The position numbers and the translations under genes were made by a program. Under the pieces are notes generated by a model that saw only the letters and a program-made list of their open reading frames with translations, ran no database searches and was not told the origin of the DNA. A stretch of DNA of 64,000 bases from CAVUCH01 sp963763095 (GTDB taxonomy: Bacteria; Acidobacteriota; Vicinamibacteria; Vicinamibacterales; JAENWD01), in NCBI GenBank assembly GCA_963763095.1, contig CAVXNR010000015.1, positions 280,142 through 344,141 on the forward strand. The letters run 5' to 3'. This document shows, piece by piece, positions 49,875 through 57,752 of this stretch (position 1 is the stretch's first letter; each line of letters starts with the position of its first letter).

Positions 49875-50084
49875 TCAACGCTCGGTGAGGCGCCGCTGCA
49901 TCTGCCGCCGCTCGGGATGCGACCACACCTGCTCGCAGGCGTCGCATCGCAGATAGAAGAATCGATCCGCGACCGTTGCGAGGCGCACGTGGGTGCCGCC
50001 GCAGTCGGGACACGAGAAGCCGCTGACCGGGGGATGCGTCTCCGGACCTTGGTGCCGTCTCTCCATGGTTGTGTTGCGCATCAT
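49875..50084 (-). CDS. Small zinc-ribbon protein (left member of a divergent pair)
   Basis: A 69-aa protein with one four-Cys zinc ribbon: FSCPDCGGTHVRLATVADRF, then FYLRCDACEQVWSHPERRQ. The second half, YLRCxxCxxxWSxxERRQ, recurs in the gene opposite at 50161-50499. Function unknown; such ribbons are usually protein- or nucleic-acid-binding. ATG 50084 or 50081; no good ribosome site is seen. The longer open frame to 50357 is antisense to its partner. Confidence 0.55.
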   Translation of the reverse strand: MMRNTTMERRHQGPETHPPVSGFSCPDCGGTHVRLATVADRFFYLRCDACEQVWSHPERRQMQRRLTER

Positions 50085-50127
50085 AGGACATGTCGGCGCA
50101 CGGCTGGAAGGGCCAGGCGGCACGCGG

Positions 50128-50156
50128 TTGACATACGGCGAACTTATACATACAGT
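50128..50156 (+). promoter_or_regulatory. Promoter of the right-hand zinc-ribbon gene
   Basis: Consensus TTGACA (50128-50133), 17 bp, TACAGT (50151-50156). Transcription would begin near 50163, so either the message is leaderless or translation starts at the ATG at 50182 instead of 50161. Confidence 0.45.
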
Positions 50157-50160
50157 TCTC

Positions 50161-50499
50161 ATGGGCATCCTGCGAGCCACCATGCACGCCTCGAGCGGAT
50201 CACCGGCATCGTCTGACATCCCTCGCCCGAGGACGACCCCGTGCCCCCGGTGCACGGCAACGGCTGCCGAGGCCACCATGAGCGGCGGCCCGCGGGTGTA
50301 TCTCCGATGCCAGATCTGTTCAGAAATCTGGAGCATCGACGAGCGCCGCCAGCACACCAGTCAGGCGCCGCGGTCCGCGCGACCCTCTGAGCCACGTCTC
50401 TCCAACCCGTCTTTTACAGATGTTCGATCCCGGCACGGTCAGTCCCGCCACCGGACGCCTGCCCGCCCCCACCTGCTGATTTCGGCCCACTCACGGTAG
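50161..50499 (+). CDS. Small zinc-ribbon protein (right member of a divergent pair)
   Basis: Up to 112 aa. The ribbon is CPRCTATAAEATMSGG, then VYLRCQICSEIWSIDERRQ, the same arrangement as its divergent neighbour at 49875-50084; the two are likely paralogues. The last 40 residues are Ser/Arg-rich and may be unreal if an indel is present. Starts at ATG 50161 or 50182. Function unknown. Confidence 0.5.
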   Translation: MGILRATMHASSGSPASSDIPRPRTTPCPRCTATAAEATMSGGPRVYLRCQICSEIWSIDERRQHTSQAPRSARPSEPRLSNPSFTDVRSRHGQSRHRTPARPHLLISAHSR

Positions 50500-50591
50500 T
50501 TCCACAAGCGGTCGACCGGGCACGGATGTTGGACCGTGTTCGGGCCGGCACCACGCCGGGGACGCGGTTCGCCGGCGCGACGGAGCAACAC

Positions 50592-53003
50592 ATGGGCACG
50601 CTGCTGCAGGACGTCCGTTACGGGTTGAGGGCCTTGCGCCGGAACGCAGGCTTTGCAGCCGTCGCGATCCTGACGCTGTCGCTGGGCATCGGCGCGAACA
50701 CCGCTATCTTCAGCGTCGTCAACGGCGTGCTCCTCAGACCCTTGCCGTACCACGAGTCCGAGCGGCTCTACACGCTCTGGCACAAGGCGCTGAATGGCGA
50801 GTACACCCGCGGCGCAGTGTCGCCGGGCAACTTCGACGACTGGCGCCGTGGGAGCACCACCTTCAGCGCCATGGCCGCGTACCGCTGGACGAACGTGAGC
50901 CTCACGGGGCAGGGCGAGCCGATGCGGCTGGCGGGCGTCCGCAGCATGGGCAGCATCTTCGAGGTGCTGCAGACCCGCCCCCTGCTCGGGCGCACGTTCA
51001 CCGCCAGGGACGATGGGCCCGGCGCGGCCCCGGTCATCGTCCTCGGCTACAGCACCTGGCAACGGATGTTCGGCGGCGACCGGCAGGTGATTGGACGCTC
51101 GATTCTGATCGACGACCGTGCAACGGTGATCGTCGGTGTGATGCCGCTGGCGTTCCGCTTTCCCGACCGTGACGCGGAGTTCTGGATCCCTTCCGGGTTC
51201 CCTGCGGAGCTGCGGCAGTCGCGAACGGAGTACTTCCTTCAGGTGGTCGCCCGCCTCCGTCCTGGCGTTTCCCCGGGTGCGGCGGCCGCGGAGCTCGAGT
51301 CGATCATGGCGCGCGCGCGGCACGCGCACCCACGAGCGAACGAGAACGTCACGGTCGCCGTCCGTCCCTTCGACGAGGACCTCACACGCAACGTGCGCAC
51401 GCGCCTGCTCGTGCTGATGGGCGCCGTGACGCTCGTCCTGCTGATCGCCGCGGGAAATGTCGGCAACCTGCTGCTCGCCCGCGCCGCGACGCGCGGGCGG
51501 GAGATCGCGCTGCGCCAGGCCGTTGGCGCAGGACGGGGACGACTGGTCCGGCAGCTGCTCACGGAAAGCCTGCTGCTCGGCGTCCTGGGAGGCGCGGCGG
51601 GGCTCGGGGTGGCTGCCGTGCTGCTGGATCTGCTCCGCGCCCTGCTGCCGCCGGATCTGCCACGGATCGACGAGGTCACCATCGACGCGGGCGTGCTCGC
51701 CTTCACGGTGTTCGTCTCCGTCCTGGCCGGCGTGCTCTTTGGCCTCGTGCCCGCACTGCAGCTCGCGAGCCGCACGACCGTGGAGGCGATGCGGGATGGC
51801 GGGAGAGCGACTGGCCGGCATCGCCTGAGAGGCGCCCTCGTGATCTCCGAGCTGGCGCTCGCCGTGGTGTTGCTGACCGGCGCCGGCCTGTTGCTCAAGA
51901 GCTTCCTGCGATTGCAGCAGGTGGATCCCGGGTTTCAGGCGGCTCGCCTGGTGACGTTCCGCGTGTCACTGCCGGAGTCCCGCTACCCGGAGCCCGCCCG
52001 GCGGCTGCAGTTCTTTCAGCGTGCGCTCGAGAGCGTGCGCCGTATTCCCGGCGTGGACTCGGCCGCCATCGTCGATCGCGTCCCTGTTGCAGGCGGCGGC
52101 AGCGGTGCCTGGCTGAACATCAGCGGGCGTCCGCTGCCTGCGCAGCAGACTCCTCCCGTCGTGCGCTACCAGGTGGTCAGCCCCGAGTACTTCAACACCA
52201 TGGGCATTCGCCTGGTGCGGGGACGGCTGCTCACGGGCGACGACCGTGCCGATCACGCGCCCTCCGTCGCGATCAGCCGATCGCTGGCGCGCCGTTTCTG
52301 GCCGTCGCAGGATCCGATCGGCCGGACGGTGGTGCTTGGGCCGCTCGAGGGGCCGTTTCCGCCCACCGCAATCGTGGGTATCGTCGAGGACGTCAAGCTC
52401 GAAGGGCTGGACGCCGAGACTCCCGCGATCGTCTATCTGCCTCACGCGGTGATGCCGCTGTTCAGCAATTTCGATTTCGTCGTGCGCACGGTCGGAGACA
52501 GCACGGACGTCGCACGGGCGGCGACCCGCCAGATACAGGCACTGGACCCCGCCCTGCCGGTGTTCAGCGTCAGCTCGCTGCAGGAAATCGTGCAGGCTTC
52601 GGTTGCACCGATGCGCTCCTCGATGCTGCTGCTGACCCTGTTTGCCGCCGTTGCGGTGGTGCTTGCATCGATCGGCGTGTTCGGAGTCGTGTCGTTCGTC
52701 GTGAGTCAGCGCGTCCGCGAGATCGGTATCCGCGTCGCACTTGGGGCGGATCCGGGCGCCGTCAGGCGCCTGATCCTGGGCCAGGGCATGCGACAGGCCG
52801 TTTCCGGCGTGGTTCTCGGCATCGTCGGCTCGCTTGCCCTCACGAGGGCCCTGAGCTCGCTCCTGTTCGGCGTCTCGCCAACCGACCCGGCGACGTTCGC
52901 CGTCGCGGCTGCGGCGCTGCTCAGCGTCGCCGCCATCGCCTGCTACGTTCCGGCGCGACGGGCAACCACCATCGATCCCACGGTGGCCCTGCGGGCCGAC
53001 TGA
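50592..53003 (+). CDS. MacB/FtsX-like ABC transporter permease (orphan ADOP type)
   Basis: An intact 803-aa permease with two FtsX/MacB repeats and no ATPase gene near. N-terminus LLQDVRYGLRALRRNAGFAA, LSLGIGANTAIFSVVNGVLL (MacB signature), periplasmic core 1 (VIVGVMPLAFRFPDRDAEFW), FtsX 1 (RGREIALRQAVGAGRGRLVR), span ALVISELALAVVLLTGAGLL, core 2 and FtsX 2 (VREIGIRVALGADPGAVRRL), ending RATTIDPTVALRAD. It lacks the extra prefix domain of the broken paralogue. ATG 50592 chosen; 50526 would add 22 residues unlike the family. Probably a mechanotransmission or efflux permease. Confidence 0.9.
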   Translation: MGTLLQDVRYGLRALRRNAGFAAVAILTLSLGIGANTAIFSVVNGVLLRPLPYHESERLYTLWHKALNGEYTRGAVSPGNFDDWRRGSTTFSAMAAYRWTNVSLTGQGEPMRLAGVRSMGSIFEVLQTRPLLGRTFTARDDGPGAAPVIVLGYSTWQRMFGGDRQVIGRSILIDDRATVIVGVMPLAFRFPDRDAEFWIPSGFPAELRQSRTEYFLQVVARLRPGVSPGAAAAELESIMARARHAHPRANENVTVAVRPFDEDLTRNVRTRLLVLMGAVTLVLLIAAGNVGNLLLARAATRGREIALRQAVGAGRGRLVRQLLTESLLLGVLGGAAGLGVAAVLLDLLRALLPPDLPRIDEVTIDAGVLAFTVFVSVLAGVLFGLVPALQLASRTTVEAMRDGGRATGRHRLRGALVISELALAVVLLTGAGLLLKSFLRLQQVDPGFQAARLVTFRVSLPESRYPEPARRLQFFQRALESVRRIPGVDSAAIVDRVPVAGGGSGAWLNISGRPLPAQQTPPVVRYQVVSPEYFNTMGIRLVRGRLLTGDDRADHAPSVAISRSLARRFWPSQDPIGRTVVLGPLEGPFPPTAIVGIVEDVKLEGLDAETPAIVYLPHAVMPLFSNFDFVVRTVGDSTDVARAATRQIQALDPALPVFSVSSLQEIVQASVAPMRSSMLLLTLFAAVAVVLASIGVFGVVSFVVSQRVREIGIRVALGADPGAVRRLILGQGMRQAVSGVVLGIVGSLALTRALSSLLFGVSPTDPATFAVAAAALLSVAAIACYVPARRATTIDPTVALRAD

Positions 53004-53503
53004 GGCACTCGCAAGTCCTCGCACCCCGAGCGTTGTATACCGGCATTGCCGGGGATGCGACGTTCCCCCGCCACATTTTTTTGACCAGCTACTCGCTGCG
53101 CCTCGGCAAGGGGATCACGGCGTCGGATCAACCACCCCCGTCCGGACCGCCGCCTACGCCTTTGAGTGCCCCGCCCGGCGCCGACGGCACACAGACGCCC
53201 GAAACGTCGCCCGGCCCGGGCGCGGCATCACCGCCGGCGGACACGCGCGGCGGGTGCAGCTAGACCCAGTGCTCGCTTGTGTTGTCACTGAACCACTCAT
53301 GTGGGGCAGGGCTTCAGCCCTGCAAATCGGTACGCGCGAGCAGGCCTGAAGGCCTGCCCCACGTGCCGCGCTCCGAAATCCACTACCGATTCAATCGATA
53401 CAGGCCACTTGTGGCCTAGTCCTTCTGCGCCGGGTCGGTCGCGCGCATTAGATCGGCGGGCCCCGGGGCCTGATCGCCATGGTGCGGGCGGTAGAATGCG
53501 CGT
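53004..53503. other. Intergenic region with one compound repeat
   Basis: No gene is supported. A 76-codon frame at 53033-53263 is Pro/Ser/Gly-rich without a ribosome site or similarity. The compound repeat at 53260-53365 is the only structure. A TAGAAT at 53492-53497 precedes the next gene but without a -35. Confidence 0.5.
53260..53365 (+). repeat. Compound REP-like element, copy B (106 bp)
   Basis: Same parts in the same order as copy A (38069-38173): CTAGACCCAGTGCTCGCTTG, palindrome ATGTGGGGCAGGGCTTCAG plus CCCTGC (to 53323), spacer, inverted arm AGGCCTGAAGGCCTGCCCC plus ACGTG (53342-53365). The arms are nearly identical between copies; the spacer differs (AAATCGGTACGCGCG here). Confidence 0.8.
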
Positions 53504-54307
53504 GTGCCAGGGAACGTCTACTTCGAGCTGACACGCGCGTTCAACGCCACCGCGCCGATAGCCGCGCTGGCGTCGGGCCAGGCGGTCGTTTACTACCGAA
53601 TCGCGATCATGAGCAAGGATGGCGATTGGGTAATCCGCGAGACCGAGGCAGCCTGCGCACACATCCTGGACGTTCTCGCAGCCCGCGGTGCCGCGTACCG
53701 CCCCGGTGCTCCACTCGACCGGCACTGGTTGGCCGGCGGCTGGTCGAGCCACTTCGAGTTCATGGACGACAGGGAGCGCCGCGTGCGGTGCGATTTCTTC
53801 AGCCGCCCGCCGCGCGTGAGTCGACAGAGCCTCGAGCGGCTGTTTGCGACGGCGGTCGACCCGCTGCTGGTGATCGACCTCGAATCGCTGATTCGCATGA
53901 AGCGCACCCAGCGCGCGAAGGACCACGTAATCATCGGTGAGCTGGCCGCGCGACTGCCGCCACCACTGGAGGTCCGGTTCACCACCGATCCGGACCGTCT
54001 GCTGGCGCTTGCCCCGCTGCATGCCAGTGCGAGCACGCGTGAAGCGGTTCGCGCCGCGGCGGCCGGCAATCGCGACGCGGTCGTTGTGGCCCTGGCCCGG
54101 GAGCGGGACGCGCAGCAGCGCACCGATCGCGCGCGCGTCGACGCCTACGCCGCGGCAGCGGCTTCCTACCTGGCCGCGTTCGTCAGGCTGGCCGCCGCGG
54201 AGCGACGATTGCCCGCGGCCCACCCGCGCGTGGTTGCCCTGGCCGAGCGGCTGTTGCCGCCCGCCGTCCGGCCGCCCGAGGACGACAGCGATGGTGATGC
54301 TGAGTGA
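53504..54307 (+). CDS. Nucleotidyltransferase-like hypothetical protein
   Basis: A 267-aa protein. The middle, HFEFMDDRERRVRCDFFSRP, then LLVIDLESLIRMKRTQRAKD and HVIIGELAARLP, resembles the end of minimal nucleotidyltransferase domains (DL.. LIxxKxxxxRxKDxxDI). The usual GSxxxG and DxD motifs are not clear, so an inactive or divergent member is possible. The C-terminal 100 residues are Ala/Arg-rich helices. GTG 53504 follows too closely on a TAGAAT; a later start (ATG 53609) is possible. It overlaps the next gene by 17 nt. Confidence 0.5.
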   Translation: MPGNVYFELTRAFNATAPIAALASGQAVVYYRIAIMSKDGDWVIRETEAACAHILDVLAARGAAYRPGAPLDRHWLAGGWSSHFEFMDDRERRVRCDFFSRPPRVSRQSLERLFATAVDPLLVIDLESLIRMKRTQRAKDHVIIGELAARLPPPLEVRFTTDPDRLLALAPLHASASTREAVRAAAAGNRDAVVVALARERDAQQRTDRARVDAYAAAAASYLAAFVRLAAAERRLPAAHPRVVALAERLLPPAVRPPEDDSDGDAE

Positions 54308-54473
54308 CGACGACACGAACCTCGTCGGCTTGTCGGACGAGGAGCTGGATCGCGCCTGGGATCTCTGGTTTGACCTCGCGCAGTCCACCAACGACGCGGA
54401 TCCGAGCCATACCCATGGCGTGTTCGTGACGGCTCCCATTTCGGATTCGGAAATCCGCCCGACGCGATCATAG
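54291..54473 (+). CDS. Small acidic hypothetical protein
   Basis: A 60-aa acidic protein (MVMLSDDDTNLVGLSDEELD and RAWDLWFDLAQSTNDADPSH). ATG 54291 or 54297. It overlaps the end of the nucleotidyltransferase-like gene by 17 nt in another frame, which suggests co-translation. No family recognised; the pair could be a two-part module. Confidence 0.5.
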   Translation: MVMLSDDDTNLVGLSDEELDRAWDLWFDLAQSTNDADPSHTHGVFVTAPISDSEIRPTRS

Positions 54474-54688
54474 CGTCTGGTCACCTCCGGCCCCGCGCTG
54501 CGCAGCAGCCTGCTCCCGACCGGATTGACCGGCTACGAGACGGCTCGTCCCACGGCCGCACAGTCGGTCGTCGCGGCCGTCACGCGGCGGGCGGAATTCC
54601 GGCCAAAAACCGCCGTCAACTCCTTGGCGGGTCTCCTGCATGCGAGCAGATGTCGAACGGTGATGCGCCGGAGGTTGGGAGGGTCGAC

Positions 54689-55087
54689 ATGAGTTATCTG
54701 CAGCGCGAGGATGAAGAGGAACTCGCCGAGGCGATCCTCAGTGGCGCCGAGAGACGCCCTCGCCAGTCGTTCGGGACGTACTTCGGTCCTGAAGGCGGAT
54801 CCTGCGCCCTCGGTGCCGCCTACGACGGCGTGTATCGCCTCCCCGAGTCGGTGCGTGGGACGCACCCGACCCGGATGGACCGGTTCTTCCATTGTCTCGA
54901 GAACGTATCGAAGCGATGCCCGGCCGGATGCCGCAAGAAGGTGCCGATCGCGGCCCTGATCGTTCATCTGAACGACGACCACCGCTGGACCCGCGAGCAG
55001 ATCGCCGACTGGCTGCGCGGCGCCCCGCCGCGCCCGAATGCCGCAGCGCGCGGTGCGGAATCCAAGCCCGACGCGCCCGGCAGCTGA
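54689..55087 (+). CDS. Conserved-looking hypothetical protein with Cys/His motif
   Basis: A 132-aa protein: SFGTYFGPEGGSCALGAAYD, then FFHCLENVSKRCPAGCRKKV and ALIVHLNDDHRWTREQIADW. Cys and His spacing (CALGAA, KRCPAGC, HLNDDH) could bind a metal. No family is recognised. ATG 54689 has GGGAGGG five bases upstream; a GTG-side start at 54650 is less likely. A 176-bp empty gap precedes it, and it converges on the UnbU-like gene 5 bp away. Confidence 0.6.
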   Translation: MSYLQREDEEELAEAILSGAERRPRQSFGTYFGPEGGSCALGAAYDGVYRLPESVRGTHPTRMDRFFHCLENVSKRCPAGCRKKVPIAALIVHLNDDHRWTREQIADWLRGAPPRPNAAARGAESKPDAPGS

Positions 55088-55092
55088 AGACG

Positions 55093-55950
55093 TCAGGCCG
55101 TCTTCGCGGCTTGCGGCGCGGCGAGCCGGCTACGGCGCGCGCGTGCGATTTCGATCAGGTTTGCCGTCGGTCCCACCAGGAAGAGCGCGTAGTACGGCGC
55201 GTGCACGAACTCCATGAGGCGCAGCAGCGCTTCGACCGCGGCCACGAGGAATGCGACGAGCGCCTGCGCCCACTTGGGACGCACGGTCGTCTTCGGGTCG
55301 GTAATCATGAAGAAGATGAACAGCTGGTACATCGGCCCGGTGATTGGCGCGACCTCGCTCAACCACGGATGGCCCGTCACCTGCGCCCGCACGACCGAGA
55401 AGAGAACGAAGGCCGCCACGTAGGTAAACGTGATGTGGAAGCGGCCGAGGCTCGCGATGATCGCGGCGCCGAAGCACCACACGGCCAGCAGCGGCAGCAG
55501 GTTGTTGCCCCACTGCACGCTGAGCCCCGCAACGGTGTCGGCCGCGAGCACCAGCATGGCGACCATGCCGAGGTTGGACGGGTTGAAGATGTGGCGGCCG
55601 TCCACCCGAATCAGGTATTTCGACGTGATCGAGATCGCAGCGCACAGGGCATACGGCCAGTACTCGGGAGATCGCACGAGGATACCCACGCTGATCCCCG
55701 ACACATAGGCGCTCGCCAGGTGCGGCCAGCGTCCGGTGAACACCCGCCCCAGGATCATCTCGACTGCGATCGCCGTCGCAATCGCGAGCGCCGTGCGAGA
55801 CCAGCTTTCGAGGAATCCGAACGACACCTGCCCCGCGATGAGCACCATCGTCACCAGCACCGGAGCGAGATAGCGCTTGTCGAACTGAAAGCGCCGCAGG
55901 CCCTGCGCGGCGGGGGCGGGTGTCGCGGCAGTCGTGACGTGGCCGTTCAT
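55093..55950 (-). CDS. UnbU/RnfD-like membrane protein
   Basis: A 285-aa protein with about eight membrane spans of the NqrB/RnfD/UnbU group: YLAPVLVTMVLIAGQVSFGF, RHIFNPSNLGMVAMLVLAAD (the FNPSNLG loop is the family hallmark where RnfD binds FMN), and YQLFIFFMITDPKTTVRPKW. The order UnbV then UnbU is the one known from enediyne gene clusters and from many acidobacterial genomes. ATG 55950 has GGAG five bases upstream and overlaps the preceding stop by 4 nt. Last gene of the operon. Confidence 0.82.
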   Translation of the reverse strand: MNGHVTTAATPAPAAQGLRRFQFDKRYLAPVLVTMVLIAGQVSFGFLESWSRTALAIATAIAVEMILGRVFTGRWPHLASAYVSGISVGILVRSPEYWPYALCAAISITSKYLIRVDGRHIFNPSNLGMVAMLVLAADTVAGLSVQWGNNLLPLLAVWCFGAAIIASLGRFHITFTYVAAFVLFSVVRAQVTGHPWLSEVAPITGPMYQLFIFFMITDPKTTVRPKWAQALVAFLVAAVEALLRLMEFVHAPYYALFLVGPTANLIEIARARRSRLAAPQAAKTA

Positions 55951-57752
55951 ACTGGCTCCTTGACCTTGTGCACGCGGTCGGGTGCGGGGTTCGGGATCTC
56001 CTCCGTGCGGCCGGACGGCCAACGGACCACCGCCTTTTCGATGCGCGCAGTCTCGCCGAGACCAAAGTGCAGCTGGCGGTCATTCTGCGAGCAGAAGCCC
56101 GATCCGCCCGACACCTCCTGCACCTGCTGCTGCCCGTTCCAGTGCACCGTCACCTGCGCTCCAATCGCGCTGCGGTTGCTGCACTTCTCCGCTGCCGCGT
56201 CCGGCCGGCAGGCGCCTTCGAGGGCGAACGCGACCCAATGGCGGCCCGGCAGCACGTCGTTCCGGTACAACAGCAGCGGCCCTCGCTGGTTCGCGACGAT
56301 GACGTCGAGCACACCCCGCCGCCCGAGGTCTGCCAGAGCCACCGAGCGCCCGTCGTAGCGATCGGTGACGCCAATCATCGGAGCGACATCGACGAAGCGC
56401 CCCGCGCCGTCGTTGACCCAGACCCGCTTCTGCTGGTAGCCGCCCAGGCTGCGCGTCCCCATCGCCGGCCAGTTCTTCGCATCGGAGATGACGACCTCGT
56501 TGCCGCCCGCCACCTTCGAGTAATCGTACCAGTAGCTCTCGCTTCGCGACGCCGACACGAAGCCGTTGACGAGGTACAGGTCGAGGAGCCCGTCGTTGTT
56601 GAGATCGCCAAACTGCGCCCCGAAGCTCCAGCCGCCGAGGTCCACGCCCATGGATCGCGCCATGTTCTCGAAGACGGGCGTGCCACTCCGCTCGGACGCC
56701 TGCACCCAGAGGTTGTTGCCCTGGAGCAGGATGCCTTCTTCGGAGATGTTGGACACGTAGATGCCGAAGCGCCCGGTGTTCAGCACGTCGCCGACCGAGG
56801 CGTTCATGCCGCTCTTCGGCGCGTACCCCACGCCTGCTTCGCGCCCCACCTCGCGGAACCGTCCCCCCTCGTTCACGAACAGCTCGGAGACGCCGTAGTC
56901 GTTGGCGATGAAGAGATCGGGATACCCGGTGCCCCGCAGGTCGGCGGCGACCGCTGCCAGCGCCCAGCGGCGAGACGACAGACCCACGCGTTCGCTGACC
57001 TCCTCGAACCGGCCGCCGCCGAGATTGCGATACAGATACTTCCGCCCGCCGTTCGCGGCGTACTCGAAGCTCGCCGGCATCATCCTCGTATCGGCCAGCT
57101 GCCAGAGGTTCACGGTTTCGGGATAGTAGCCGCCCAGAAACAGGTCGAGCCGCCCGTCGCGGTCGAAATCGAACCAGACTGCGGAGTTGATGTTCGCCCA
57201 CTCCGGCAGCCCTGCCGTGGTCACCGGCGTGAACGCGCGGCCACCCTCGTTGCGGAGCAGTTCGGTTCGCCCCCACCGGTGCAGCAGCACGTCCTCGTAG
57301 CCATCGTTGTCGTAGTCGCCCCAGACGGCGCCCATGGAGACGCCGTTCTCCCGCCGATTCACGTCGGCAAGGCCCACGCGGCCGGCGATGTCTTCGAAGG
57401 TGCCGTCCCCGCGGTTGCGGTACAGACGATTGTGTGAGCCCTCCCTGCTGTTCGTCACGTGCAGGTCGGGCAGCCCGTCGGCGTCCACGTCGACGACAGA
57501 CACCGCCGCGCCCATCGATGCCACCTGCGGCATGATGTGCGCGAGCTTCGCGTCGAGGGTGGGCGCCTCGTGGAGGAAGTCGATGCCCGCGGCCTTTGCA
57601 GACTCCTTCAGCCTGAACCCGTATTGCGAGCGCGGGTCGCTCACCGTGCCGGCCGACACGGCCGCCCGGGGACCGTATCGCCGCATCAGGTACGGCGTGG
57701 CGAGCAGCGCGATGAAAACGAGCGCGAGGACCGGTCGTGCGTAGCGTGTCAT
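55947..57752 (-). CDS. FG-GAP/ASPIC-UnbV (CRTAC1-family) protein
   Basis: A 601-aa exported propeller protein with an N-terminal anchor (PVLALVFIALLATPYLM). Calcium-type FG-GAP repeats are frequent: VVDVDADGLPDLHVTNSREG, WGDYDNDGYEDVLLHRWG, WFDFDRDGRLDLFLGGYYP, FGDLNNDGLLDLYLVNG. The C-terminal ASPIC/UnbV domain has VHWNGQQQVQEVSGGSGFCS, then LHFGLGETARIEKAVVRWPS. Its start and stop overlap both neighbours by 4 nt. Function of the family is not established. Confidence 0.88.
   Translation of the reverse strand: MTRYARPVLALVFIALLATPYLMRRYGPRAAVSAGTVSDPRSQYGFRLKESAKAAGIDFLHEAPTLDAKLAHIMPQVASMGAAVSVVDVDADGLPDLHVTNSREGSHNRLYRNRGDGTFEDIAGRVGLADVNRRENGVSMGAVWGDYDNDGYEDVLLHRWGRTELLRNEGGRAFTPVTTAGLPEWANINSAVWFDFDRDGRLDLFLGGYYPETVNLWQLADTRMMPASFEYAANGGRKYLYRNLGGGRFEEVSERVGLSSRRWALAAVAADLRGTGYPDLFIANDYGVSELFVNEGGRFREVGREAGVGYAPKSGMNASVGDVLNTGRFGIYVSNISEEGILLQGNNLWVQASERSGTPVFENMARSMGVDLGGWSFGAQFGDLNNDGLLDLYLVNGFVSASRSESYWYDYSKVAGGNEVVISDAKNWPAMGTRSLGGYQQKRVWVNDGAGRFVDVAPMIGVTDRYDGRSVALADLGRRGVLDVIVANQRGPLLLYRNDVLPGRHWVAFALEGACRPDAAAEKCSNRSAIGAQVTVHWNGQQQVQEVSGGSGFCSQNDRQLHFGLGETARIEKAVVRWPSGRTEEIPNPAPDRVHKVKEPV

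Noticed and set aside
53033..53263. 76-codon Pro-rich frame
   Set aside because: Starts in no ribosome site, has no similarity, and ends at the compound repeat. Composition is that of non-coding GC-rich DNA.
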